A DNA stretch of 64,000 bases from Toxonevra muliebris (taxonomy: Eukaryota > Arthropoda > Insecta > Diptera > Pallopteridae): the NCBI GenBank assembly GCA_963691655.1, contig OY829328.1, positions 80,976,400 through 81,040,399 on the forward strand, given 5' to 3'. A program made the translations under genes and the position numbers. A model generated the notes under the pieces. That model was not told the origin of the DNA and made no database searches. It saw only the letters and a program-made list of their open reading frames with translations. Positions 45,573 through 56,595 of this stretch are shown here, in pieces. Each line of letters begins with the position of its first letter. The first letter of the stretch is position 1.

Positions 45573-45576
45573 TTAA

Positions 45577-46475
45577 TATTAAGTCAATTTTCATTTTGCT
45601 TTAAATCCCATTTTCATTTTAATTTGGATTGAAGTATTCAGTTGTAGTTGAAAATGAATGTTCATATAATTATGTATGTTGCTTCTTCAGCTGTTCCACA
45701 AGGTAGTAAAGGGTTTTCGTTTTCCATTAGGGACATAACAATTTCGTATCTTTATATTTATGAACGCACCTTTAAACTTTTTTAATGAACTGTCAATGTC
45801 AAAAGGTTAGTTCAAGTCAACATTTTCATCATGGTTAAGTTAACGAACCAGCAGCAACGTTTGGAAATTATTAAAAATTATGTTATTTAATAACTGCAAT
45901 CATGAATTGCCAGTTATTAACTGTGACTTCAAGGTATTGCAATTAAATTGAATGCATTCTTTTATAGCTCTGGTTTCGGTACACGGTCTTTGGCATGAAA
46001 TTTCAGTACATCTGGTCACCTAACTCATGTAGTATGCCAACCAAAGCATTCCGGAGTCAATAAGAAAAACTAAAATAGTGTAACTATGTAAATTTAAATG
46101 CATAATTAAAAATAATTAATATACAAATAACAGTTTGTTGAAATGTTATAGCAAATCATAAAGCGCAAAACTAACACTCGCTGCCACGGGTAAATAACAC
46201 ACTTGAGTGCATTTGCAAACGATATGGCAACATTGGCAGCAAATGCTTGCATTGAGCGACCATATAAAAATTCAAATGAAGAACTCTAAAACGCTTTAGT
46301 TTCAAGTAACTGAAGCATTTAATTTGCGGAAAGAATTAAAAAGCAAAACAAAAATAACAACAACAAAAAGCAACAGATAAAAAGTTCCAGCATAATAGCT
46401 AGTGGCAACTTGAGTGTAACAGTTTCCCCCTCTAGAAAAAACAAACACAATTTCCCGTAATAACTATGCATTCGT
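45577..46475. other. Non-coding; tiny transposase N-terminal relic at 45,831-45,889
   Basis: ATG at 45,831 opens MVKLTNQQQRLEIIKNYVI and a stop. This resembles the first helix of helix-turn-helix domains of several Tc1/mariner-type transposases. Nothing else of that gene is visible. The rest is AT-rich. Confidence 0.4.
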
Positions 46476-46632
46476 ATAAGGAGTGAGATTGAAAAAATCT
46501 TAACACACGTTTTATCTAATAATTTTTTTTGGGTGTAAATTTAAAAATTTCTTTGATCTAGTTATCTTTGAAAAATATGTCAGTTGCTATTTTTAATGAC
46601 AAACATGTTGATTTATTGTGAGTTTGATCAAA

Positions 46633-47634
46633 ATGAGTGAAGAAAACGAAGTACGCCTTAAAATTATTAAAAATTTTTAAAAAATTCCAAATTGGTCCTA
46701 CAAACAATTGGCCAAAGAATTGAAGATCTGCCGTCAAATCGTTTCCAATGTTATTAAACAGTTTCAGGAGAATTTGACCATCGATAGGAGACCTGGTTCG
46801 GGAAGAAAACAAGAACCACATGATATTGGGAAAGCCAAGAAAATAGAAAGCAAAAATTGAAAAGATCTCCAAACACATCTGGTAGAAAAGCTGCCCGGTT
46901 AGCCCAGTGCTCTGACTATTCAGTGCGAAAGCTAAAAGTTAAAGCCACTGCAGGTTTAAAAACATACAAAGTCCAAAAACTTCCAGACAGGAATGCTGCA
47001 AAAAATTTAGACGCCAAAAGTAGGGCTCGGAAATTAAAATCGAATTTCATACAAAAATATTCATACTGGCAGATTTTACGCAGCTTCCGGGTCAAATCTT
47101 TTATGCTGCTGTTGCTCGAGGAAATGTCGAAGAACAATTTAGAATCCAAAAGCAGACAAAATTTCCTAAAAAATTCCTGATATGGCAAGCTATATGCAGT
47201 TGCGGCAAAACAAGCAAGTCATTTGTTACAGTAGGCTCTATAAATACCGAAATATACATCAAAGAATGTTTGAAAAAACTACTTCTTCCTTTCATAAGAG
47301 AGCACAATGTGTCCACATATTTTTGACCCGATTTGGCATCATGTCACTACGGTAAGAAAGCTAGAAAGCTCTGGAGTGGTACCAAAGTAATAACATAGTT
47401 TTTGTACCAAGAGAGGCCAATCTCAATCCTCCAAATTGTCCGGAGCTAAGATCAGTGGAGAGATATTGGGCTCTTGTGAAATGAAACTTAGAGAGCACAA
47501 AAAAGGTGTCCCAAAATATCGAAGATTTTAAAAGGAGATGGACAAACTGTTTCAAAAAGGTGTCTAAAACAACTATCAAATCTCTAATGGAAGGTTTACC
47601 AAAAAAGGTTCACGAGTTCATAAATAGTGGTTAG
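46633..47634 (+). pseudogene. Degenerate Tc1/mariner-superfamily transposase
   Basis: ATG at 46,633 opens MSEENEVRLKIIKNF then a stop, followed by PNWSYKQLAKELKICRQIVS (helix-turn-helix) and RRPGSGRKQ, a GRPR-like hook. Further fragments in shifting frames include FPKKFLIWQAIC, PDLASCHY around the second catalytic Asp (47,330) and NPPNCPEL with VERYWALVK around a catalytic Glu (47,458). It ends at PKKVHEFINSG and a stop. The Asp-to-Glu distance is about 41-42 codons, longer than the 34 of mariner or Tc1, though indels in this relic make it uncertain. Many stops and frameshifts make it inactive. Confidence 0.8.
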
Positions 47635-47734
47635 AACTATAAAAATTATATATTTCTGTAATTTGTAAAATATTATCAAACTATAAAATCAAAACTCTAA
47701 GATCAGCCGTTTAGAAATTATTGAATTTTATATA

Positions 47735-49026
47735 TTGGGAGTATGAATGTATAAACTCGTACTTTTTTCGTAATTTGGACATTTATTGTGAAAAAGTGAT
47801 AATAAATTTATTCCTTAAAGTATTGTCCATCGTTATCCACAACCTTTTCCTATCATTCTGGTAGCATACGGATTCCGCGTCCAAAAGAACTCCTCATCTT
47901 TTGAGGCTATCCACGAATCGACCCATTTTTTGAGTTCTTCGAAAGAACGGAAGTGCTGTTCAGCCAGGCCATGTGTCATCGATCGGAACAAGTGGTAATC
48001 AGAAGGAGCAATGTCTGGAGAATACGGCGGGTGGGGTAGCACTTCCCATTTCAGCGTTTCCAAGTATGTTTTTACTTGCCTTGCAACATGCGGCCGAGCA
48101 TTGTCGTGCTGAAGAATAACTTCGTCGTGTCTATTCTCATATTCTGGCCTCTTATCCTTTAATGCTCGGCTCAAACGCATCAATTGTAGTCGGTAGCGGT
48201 TGCCAGTGATCGTTTCATTCGGTTTCAACAGCTCATAATACACGACACCTTTCATATCCCACCAAATACACAGCATGAGCTTGGATCCATGGATGTTCGG
48301 CTTTGCCGTTGATGTTGATGCATGTCCGGGCGGTCACCATGATTTTTTACGCTTTGGGTTATCGTAACGTATCCACTTTTCGCCGCCAGTCACAATACGA
48401 TGCAGAAAACCCTTTCTTTTCTGTCGTTCAATCAGCAGTTCACATGTGAAAAATCGTCGTTCGACGTCTCTCGGCTTCAATTCGTACGGCACCCAATTTC
48501 CTTGCTTTTGAATCATTCCCAATGCTTTTAATCGTTTATTGATCAACTCCTAAAGATTCTGCTAGTTCTTGTTGCGTTTGACATGAATCTTCTTCGAGTA
48601 ATGCCTTCAATTCTTCATCTTCGAACTTTTTCGGGCCGCCTGAACGTTCCCTGTTTTCAACATCAAAATCACCACTTTTGAAACGGGACGGGCATACCAC
48701 ACCCGACACATTCTAACGTCTATAGCACAGCTCAGTCAGGATAAGCTTCAGTGAGTAAACGATGTGCTTCAGTTGCGTTTTTCTTTAAATGGAAGAAGCA
48801 AATTAAAACTTCCCGCAAATGTTGTTTTGTTGGCACGAAATTCGACATTTTCAGCTATAGTAAAACACTTTTGTAAAATTATGAAAATTATTTGACAGAT
48901 CAATTCTTATAGTATTTTTGGCGCTCTTCGAGATAGAATAGCTGTCAATGTCAATGTCAAAAAAATGGCGCGTATGATAGATATGAAGTTATTCACAATT
49001 ACGAGTTTATACATTCATACTCTCAA
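47735..49026 (-). mobile_element. mariner transposon, copy B (inactive)
   Basis: 1,292 bp with terminal inverted repeats TTGGGAGTATGAATGTATAA and, at the other end, TTGAGAGTATGAATGTATAA, each continuing ACTCGTA (one mismatch in 27). TA flanks both sides (47,733-47,734; 49,027-49,028). It inserted close to the right end of the older Tc1/mariner-superfamily element. Overall it is very similar to copy A. Confidence 0.95.
47777..48848 (-). pseudogene. mariner transposase pseudogene, copy B
   Basis: The ATG at 48,848 (MSNFVPTKQHLREVLI) is intact, unlike copy A. The frame is broken by TGA after TEAYPD, by TAG at 48,720 (shared with copy A), by a frame disruption before RFKSGD (shared), by a deletion near the STISKR helix (about 48,540), by TGA in KSWG (48,334) and by the same C-terminal frame change after EEFFW as copy A. 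The first catalytic Asp is replaced by Gly (TGGEKW, 48,382-48,384). The second (HDNARPH) and third (APSDYHLF) are kept. It cannot encode an active enzyme. Confidence 0.92.
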
Positions 49027-49059
49027 TATGTTATGATTTTTTCGATCTCACTCCTTATG

Positions 49060-49920
49060 TAAAGGCGTTAATAAATTTGATATATGAGCATATAAAAATT
49101 ATAAGAAAAACATTTTTTTTTTCAAAATTTTTTTAATTAATGATGAGAGCTTGAAAAATGTGTGTTTTTGTTTACATAATTTCCAAAAAAATCACTAATT
49201 AATCAATAACATTTTAATAACAGAAAAATGGAAAACGCCTACAGAGTGTAAAAATTATGACAACAAATTTGTAAAAACGTATTTAAAAAGCAACAACAAA
49301 AGTTAAGTAGTAAGAAAAAAATAATAGAAAACAAATCTCTATGAAAATTTCTGTACAACAAAAAAGTGTTGGCATTAAAAAAAAAAAAATTAATAAATAA
49401 ACGCAAGCGCAACGGCGGCAAGTTCATTGTTAAAAGTTTTTTTGCTTTTTTTTATATTAAATTTATTTCTTCCCACTACGGTTCAAGTCAATAAAGTGTG
49501 TTGGCTGTTCTGTCAATTGTGTGTCAGCGTGTTTTTTTTTTGTTCTTGCTATTGTTGTTGTTATTTTTTTTTACATTTTCAGTTAACACCAGCAGCGCAG
49601 AACCGTCCAAACAAACACTCATGAATGCGATTCATAAACAAATGAGCCGCATATGTTTAGCATAACAATTAATTTTACACACTGCTATCCCAGACAGCAT
49701 GGCAGTGAAATAAAGTTAATTTTAATGGTACAACAAAGAATTATGTAGTAAACACCTAATGTAAAATGTTGGCATTAGTACATAAGTTCAGTTTAAAAAA
49801 TTATAATTATCTAAACAAAAACCATTTAAATTCATGTACAACTTGAAAGTGATTCTAAATAAATATTACTCAATCTACTTTTCGAATTCATAAATACACG
49901 AAATATTGCTTGGTAAACAT
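49060..49920. other. Non-coding, no supported gene
   Basis: AT-rich; short hydrophobic frames only. Confidence 0.5.
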
Positions 49921-49922
49921 TT

Positions 49923-49998
49923 CGTCGCCTGAGAATTGATTTGGCGTATAAGTATACGAATTTGTATAAACATACGCCAAATCAATTCTCAGGCGACG
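49923..49998 (+). mobile_element. 76-bp hairpin element, copy 5
   Basis: CGTCGCCTGAGAATTGATTT then GGCGTAT pairs with ATACGCC, AAATCAATTCTCAGGCGACG: perfect arms of about 26 bases. The loop AAGTATACGAATTTGTATAA is the most diverged of the family. Confidence 0.9.
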
Positions 49999-49999
49999 A

Positions 50000-50267
50000 T
50001 TTGTCGAGGTTTCAACTATTATATTAGAAGTGAATTTATAGTTGTAACACTGAACATTCAAAACAGCTAATCACAAAATAACGATTTATTTTCCAATAAG
50101 TCAACACTAAATTAGATTCAAATTCAACGATAATTTATAGAGCCGTCTAGACTAGAGTGCGTAAAGCAATCAAAATTCACTCATTCTCTTTTGAGTGCTC
50201 TTTCATGTGAGTGCATATCATTACAAAAACAAGTAAGTGTAAAGAGAACGGCATCTCTCTTCTGTTA
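50000..50267. other. Left part of a repeat split by the hAT-like element
   Basis: Sequence on both sides of the hAT-like insertion (up to about 50,150 and from 51,869) appears to belong to one older repeat rich in TTCACTCATTCTCTT and AAAGAGAGATTC motifs. No gene. Confidence 0.4.
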
Positions 50268-50275
50268 GTGCATTG

Positions 50276-51860
50276 CAGGGATGCCAACTCACTTTTTCTG
50301 TCTCCCCGATAGCCCTCGAGAAATTCCCCGATTTTCAATCAAATTCTCCGCACCGGTATAATTTTATATTATAACAGCGAGACACGTTTAAAATTGATCC
50401 AGGTTAATGTTATTTTAATGCGGTCCAGAACTGGTTGGTTAATAGTAAGGTACTTTCTGATTCCGGAATTCTTTTGACACATGAGAGATTTCATCTCAAG
50501 GGAACCCACTCTTAAAATCGATTAAGCGCAAATGAATCCGGTATACCGAGTTACTCGACGTTCATTTTGATAAATAAACACTCAAAGTTCTCAAAGGAAA
50601 ATACATAGGCTTTCTTTTGACCCAAATAAAAACAAAAAAATGCTTCCTTTTGAAAAAAAAGTAAGAACTATTTTTGTTTTTTTTTTTTTTCGAAAGATGA
50701 AATAAAAAACGTGTTCGATAAAAATTTCCAAATGGAATAGGTGATTAGTTACATGGATCCAAATCAGAGGCTGTTTGACCAAAATGTATAAATTCTACCT
50801 GCGAATTTTTGACTGATCGCGTTCAAATTTGGTGTGGTAACTACTACCCAATAAGGCTAAACTTTGTGTGAGTTTGAGCCCGAAACGAGGACGAATTCTC
50901 CCATTACTGCATATATTTAAAGACTTTAAATATAAGAAAAATTGTGTAAAATTGTATACAAGATTTTTTTGTAGCTTAATTGAGGACGTTTTGAAAATCA
51001 TCATCGCAAGAATGCGGCACACTGGAAGGTCAAAAAAAACCCTTAGAAAAATTATGACTATGGTCTTAGAACTATTACTATTATTTCGTTTGACCGATAA
51101 TTCACGAAATGGCTGACAGCCAAAATTAGTTTTCTCAAAAATTGGACTTTTTTTTTAAAGTACAACGTTGCAAATTGAACAAAAAATTAATCTAACTTTT
51201 TTTCTTTTATGTTCTGGGGCCATTGTTGTATAGAAAAACATTTAAATTTTAGATCGTACGTGACAATGGCAAAAAAACTTGTTTCGAGTAGAACGGGTTC
51301 AAATTTTTGGCTATCGGTTTTTAAATATATCGACGAATCCCAACGGACTTTCCCCCCCCCCCCCCCCCCCAAGAGACGCATCTGCATAACGCGCAGATCG
51401 GTGACCGATGCAATCGCAGACCGAAGTTATTAATCAGGAGGTGCTGGTCGAAGGCATAGCTAAGTCTTTCTGAACGACCGAAAGGGAAGCCGAAGCGCTG
51501 AGCGACTGTTTTGGCCTGACCGACACTCGCCGCTATAAAGGTCTATATCAACGAAAGCACTTCGAATTTCTCTCTGAAATTTTTACAAAATACTTTTGCA
51601 ATATAATTCTTTCCAATTACACATTTTTTTAAAAATCGATTTCTCCAAACCAAAAAAGTGCAGGGCCTTTTAAGAAGATATGAAGGTTGTAAGACCTAAA
51701 ATATGAATATTGCAAACGATTTATATTACATAAAATGTTGACAAAAAATATTCTACAGACTTTATTAACTAAGAGCTTAACGGTTTCAAATTCCCCGCAA
51801 AAAAAGCTCCTTCCCCGATTCACCGTACTAAGTGAAATTCCCCGCAAGTTGGCATCACTG
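50276..51860. mobile_element. 1,585-bp hAT-like element with perfect 8-bp target duplication
   Basis: It starts CAGGGATGCCAACT and ends AGTTGGCATCACTG, so the termini match at 13 of 14 positions. GTGCATTG flanks it exactly on both sides (50,268-50,275; 51,861-51,868). Subterminal CCCCGATTTTC and TTCCCCGATTCACC motifs echo each other. No frame with a hAT dimerisation domain or catalytic motifs is found, so it is non-autonomous. It holds a C-run of about 20 bases near 51,351 and a GC-richer patch at 51,370-51,540 of different composition. Confidence 0.92.
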
Positions 51861-51869
51861 GTGCATTGT

Positions 51870-52485
51870 TATATTGAAATTTTTGCTTGGCAAACACCAT
51901 GAAATTGTTGTTGCACCGAACTCAAAGAGAGATTCTTAACCGTAGATATATAATGTGTTCGTTAAAAAGCGAACACCAATATAACCATGCACTTACAAAC
52001 ACAAACATTTGACTCTCTCTTCTGATTAATGCTTTCATTTCTTAAACGACCTTGCTTTCGTCTCTCCTCCTTCTTGTAAAACACAATCGGGAGAGTAACA
52101 ACAAAGAAACCCAATTTGATCTTTGATCTCTTTCTTTTCAACTAATACTCTCTCATTTAAATACAATTGCAATTTATTTGTCTGCTTTTACACACACCGA
52201 TTTGTGCCTAATTTTTCTCACCGATTTTTACAAATTCTCTTTTGTTACATGGTTCATCGTCGAGAGCTTTCAGCTTTTGTGCTTTTTTTTTGGCTACTCG
52301 GCTGCCTTTAAGAGTATGCAATGACGATTTCTCTCATCTCTTTATTATTTTTATTAATTTAATTTAATGAAAAGAAAATGGTTTATATTGCATACAAAAA
52401 TATACTAATAAAAGTAATAAATTTGTTTGTGAACTTGAATCAAATAATATTATCAGTTGCAAGTCGATGTCCAAAAACTTTCTAA
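51870..52485. other. Non-coding, right part of the split repeat
   Basis: It includes ACACCATGAAATTGTTGTTG and CACCGAACTCAAAGAGAGAT, the inverse of sequence at 5,600-5,700. CT-rich tracts. No gene. Confidence 0.45.
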
Positions 52486-52489
52486 TGAG

Positions 52490-52790
52490 AAATATTAAGC
52501 GAGCCAAAAACTTTGAGCGCTCTTTGAGGCACGTCACTCATTTCAGCGAAGATGTGTGAGAATAATTTGTTGTTGTTGTAAAATGTTACGAAGATGTTTT
52601 GTTGTATTTTGCGTATAGATTCGGCGAATTGCCAAAAAAAATTCTGCACACATATTGCAATTTTTATTGTATTAATGTGCAATTAAGCATGTATGAGTAA
52701 ACGAAGTAGTTGAACTCGTTGAGACTTGTAATGTATCAGTGAGTTTGCCGAGCACGCTCTCGACGTCGAAAAAAAAACACATTTACACAT
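52490..52790. mobile_element. ATTTCAGCGAAAATGTG-family MITE, third copy
   Basis: GAGCGCTCTTTGAGGCACGT, CACTCATTTCAGCGAAGATG, TTGTTGTTGTTGTAAAATGT, GAACTCGTTGAGACTTGTAA and GAGCACGCTCTCGACG follow in the same order as at 5,720-6,000. The right inverted end is lost. Confidence 0.65.
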
Positions 52791-52794
52791 TTAT

Positions 52795-54415
52795 TGATTG
52801 ATTTTCGAAAGGTATTCGAAATACCGACGAAATAGTGTAGAATCGTCACAGCATCCAGATAAATGATCAAAACTATGCGGTCCCTGAATAAAAGATCCGA
52901 ATTATCCTGACAGTGCAAGATCTTGAGATCTTTGCATAGTGGCATCAAAGTATTATTGTTAGTCTCATCTGGTAAATGCTTTGTTTGCAAGATAAAGTCC
53001 CATTTTGTGCACGTGGATTTTTAACCACTTATTTTCTAATTTTTTTGAAATGTTCCTTAATTAGTCGTGCCAATGTGGTATAAAATTCAGTGGGAAAAGG
53101 GGAATAAAAATAAAACATTAATGCATTAATAAATGCAAATTTTCATTATTTACTTACGAGAATGATTTCAATAAATTACTTCGCTTAAAACACAAATAGA
53201 TGATGAGCTTGGCCATTCATTGTAGTTTTCTTGTGAAAAAATTTGTTGCAAAAAGTTCCAAACAATTAAAATTTCTATTGTGTTCGATAAAAAGAATCGA
53301 TTTTACACTTTTCATTTGTAAACGTGTCTTTTCCATCGTCAAAATTTTATTGATTACGGGAGAAACATGTTCGACTGGTACAGATTTTCTTGGCAGCACA
53401 AAAATCATATTTAACAATAGCCTTTCATAGAATAATGACGGTATAAGCAAATTTTTCTTCTTATCTTCGAAACATTTTTGTATTTAATGCACACCGGATA
53501 TACCTACCCAAAAAATGTATACAATTAAATCTTTAATCTGCTGGTAGCAGCAAGCAATAGTAAATTTAATGTTTTTTTATGTTATCTCATTGTCACCGAA
53601 TTATTTATAAAATTTACATAGTACCTACATAAACAAACTTTCTATAGTTAATCATTTATCAAAAAGCGTGGGCGGATATTACGAAAAGGTTTTGTTTATT
53701 GTATCATATTTTAGAGAGAAGAAGAAAAACAGGAAAAACTTTATTTGTCAAAATTTTGCAAGTTGTAACTCGTATAGGTTAATAGGTAAGCAAAACCATT
53801 ATTGATATTTAAACCACGTATTGCCATTAACCTTAAACAAATTTTGTATTAAAATCAACACATGAATTTTAAACAATTTTTTATGTCATTACTTTATATT
53901 TTCATTGTGTTTTTCAACACCTTCACTACATGAATCAATGAGCGGCTGAATACATTATATGCGACAGCATGGAAACACTCAAAGTAAAAATGTTAGTAAA
54001 TAGTAGTTCAAAAATAGTAATAATAACAGAGCTCAGCTTATGCCTTTAATAAGCTGTTGAGCCATAATAGCAATGCGAAATATTAAAAAATATTATTGCG
54101 GATATCGATACATCATGTATTTTGCTTATTTTGGCTGTCACTTAAGTACTTAATTTCGGTAAAAAAATATTTATTGTACATATTATTTTATACATATTTC
54201 GGTGGCTGAAGAATTCCTGAAATTTTATTAAACACACAAGTTCATGCAAGTTTTGACAGCTTTAGGTTAAACGGAACTATAGTCAGTATGGTATATCGTC
54301 ACAAATTAATCTGTTTTTAAATAATGAATGTTGCACATTTATCATCTATTCAATAAAATGTATGAATATTATTCTTTATTCATTTTAAGTCCGTACAATC
54401 GTCAATAAACTGGAG
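52795..54415. other. Non-coding, no supported gene
   Basis: AT-rich; overlapping 76-77-codon frames at 53,200-53,450 on opposite strands show no recognisable domain. Confidence 0.5.
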
Positions 54416-54419
54416 TCAA

Positions 54420-54589
54420 TATGGTAGAACTCAGAGTTGCTCTCAATTTAAGAGAGCAAAAAACTTCATATAAAAAAAACCGACAAGAGAGTGCGAAAAC
54501 TTCATATAAAAAAACGAAAAGAGTGTGCGAACAATTTCACATAAAAAACGAAAAGAGAGTACGGTACTCGGTCGGTGAATTCGCCTTTA
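54420..54589. repeat. AAGGCGAA-family MITE, third copy
   Basis: The right end GTGAATTCGCCTTTA matches the end of the copy at 2,191-2,350. The interior repeats AAACTTCATATAAAAAAA and AACGAAAAGAGAGT-type blocks three times. The 70-codon Lys-rich frame across it simply translates this repeat. Confidence 0.6.
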
Positions 54590-54599
54590 AAGTCAGCAA

Positions 54600-56595
54600 C
54601 AGAAAAAAAAAAACATTTTATCTCTGTGCTTGACATTATTCAATATGTAATTTTTATAGGCCAATATAATCAGTGGCGGATTTAGATTTATGGGAAAGAC
54701 TGATTTTTTTAAATGAACACGAAATCCAATTAAATTTTTTTATGGAAAATTTTTGAATTTCTTATACATTGATTAGGTTTTTTTTTAAGTACGATTCTTA
54801 AAGTGAATTCGAAAAACAAAACAAAAAAAAATTTAAAAAATGAGAAAAACTAATTTAAAAAAAAAAACAGTGAATCTAAAATTTTATAAAAAATTAAATA
54901 TTGAACTATTTAAATCAGAGTTGTCCAACTCATACGATCTTAATGTATTGATCATTTCATCAATTATCTTTCAAAAATGCAATATTAATAAATATCGTTG
55001 ATTATGAAATCGAAAAATGCTTTACTAATGAATTGAGCTTCACAAATATTGAATATTTCAATGCTAACAATCGTTAAATTTTATTGGCATGCAAAATTTC
55101 AATGCGAATTCTACTTAAATTTTATTAGCATTGAAAATAGATAGCAACTAGGTAAATATCACTATGGACAAGACCTACTGACGCAGCCCAATTCATGGGC
55201 TTTGACCTGACTGAAGTCACTGGGTCTCTCGTTATCAGATCCTTTTCATTCATAATTTGATTCGTGTTTCATATTTTTTCTGAAACTGATTCTAAATGAA
55301 CTTGGACGCCAATGCAAAATAAATAAATAATAATAATAATAAAAAATAAAAAAATAAAGTTTTTTTTTTGTTTTGTTCCTGTTTATTTTATACTCATTTA
55401 CAAACTTTATTCGAGCGCATAATTATTTATATATAAAATTAATAATTATATTTTTGTATATTATTATTAAATCTTTAAATATTAAAAAATATTTCTTATA
55501 TTTTTTTTCTTCATTTTAAAACTAAAAACAAAATTTACATATTTGGAATGCTCATTGGAAAATAAAATAAAAGAAAAAGAAATTAAATAAGAAATAAACT
55601 ACAATACTTAATTAAAAATGCTTAGAAAAATTTCCAATTTGAGAGAAAAAACTTGAGACAAAAAATATATTAAATTTAATATAGTATTTATATAAACATT
55701 TTGCTTTCTTTTTTTTTCTATTTTTTTTTTTTTTTTTTTTATTTTAAAAAAAATTAATTTAATCTTGTTGACATTTTATGGATTTGGGAAATGTGTTGCA
55801 TTTTTGTAAAACTTTTTTTTATTTTACACAAACTGAAAAAAAAAAATTGTTACAGATTTTTTGTTATTTATTACTACAAATTAATGCCAACATTCATTTG
55901 CACTTAAAAATAAAAAACTGACCAAAGTTTTACTGTACAACTTTGAAGCTTGGTAGTTAAAATATATGTAGTTAAATTAAAAAATATTTTAAAAATATAA
56001 GGAATGTTTTTTATTTTTAAAGTTTTAAAGTTTTCGATTCTTCAAAAAAAAGCAAAAATTTCGTTTCAATAAATTCTTAGCAACTTAAAAAAAAAACCTC
56101 TGTTTCTTCACGTCTATCAAGTCGGCCATATTTTCTTCGTCTTTTTCGCTCATTTACGCGCTCTCTTTATAACAGTACTTTTCAATGGAACTTAACGAGA
56201 TGCTCTCTTTTTTTTAAATAAAGCATTTCTGAATTCGCTTTCTTTACTCTCCCTGTTACACTCTCTCTCTTTCGTATTAGCTGCACTCAGCGCGCTCACA
56301 GACGGCTACAACAGGTACAACAACAACTAAATGCTAATTCCTATTATTTTTTTCTTTTACATAATTTTGTTTTGTTTTTTTTGTTCACATTATTCATATA
56401 TACTTATATATATAAATATCTATATAGACTTTTGTTTTTTGATTTGTTGTTTGTTTGTTTTTGTTTTGTTTTGTTTCTCTCTTAATTTGGTTGCCACAAA
56501 TAAAGAAATTTGTTAGTAATACATACACATCATTTTCATCATTTTATTAACTTTACACCTACTACATTATAAACGCTCTCGCCGGCCGCCACCGT
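54600..56595 (-). other. AT-rich region downstream of uzip, includes its 3'UTR
   Basis: The uzip stop codon is at 56,596-56,598, so its 3'UTR must run into this region. Several AATAAA-type signals exist on the minus strand (for example the complement at 55,866), so the end cannot be fixed. CAGTGGCGGATTTAGA at 54,673 is the terminal motif of another repeat. The rest is A/T runs. Confidence 0.45.

Larger units (their letters stand above)
46476..49058 (+). mobile_element. Tc1/mariner-superfamily element, interrupted by mariner copy B
   Basis: The left end ATAAGGAGTGAGATTGAAAA followed by AATCTTAACA is mirrored at the right end, which inverted reads ATAAGGAGTGAGATCGAAAA, AATCATAACA. Removing the nested mariner (47,735-49,026 plus one TA) leaves about 1.29 kb, the usual size of such elements. 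A degenerate transposase occupies 46,633-47,634. The exact outer base and TA target site are blurred by mutation. Confidence 0.85.

Noticed and set aside
46558..47188. Minus-strand frames of 106 and 90 codons
   Set aside because: They are antisense to the recognisable plus-strand transposase relic.
17884..49998. CRISPR-like spaced repeats (the 76-bp hairpins)
   Set aside because: Copies lie kilobases apart in a eukaryotic genome, in both orientations, with no regular spacers or cas genes.
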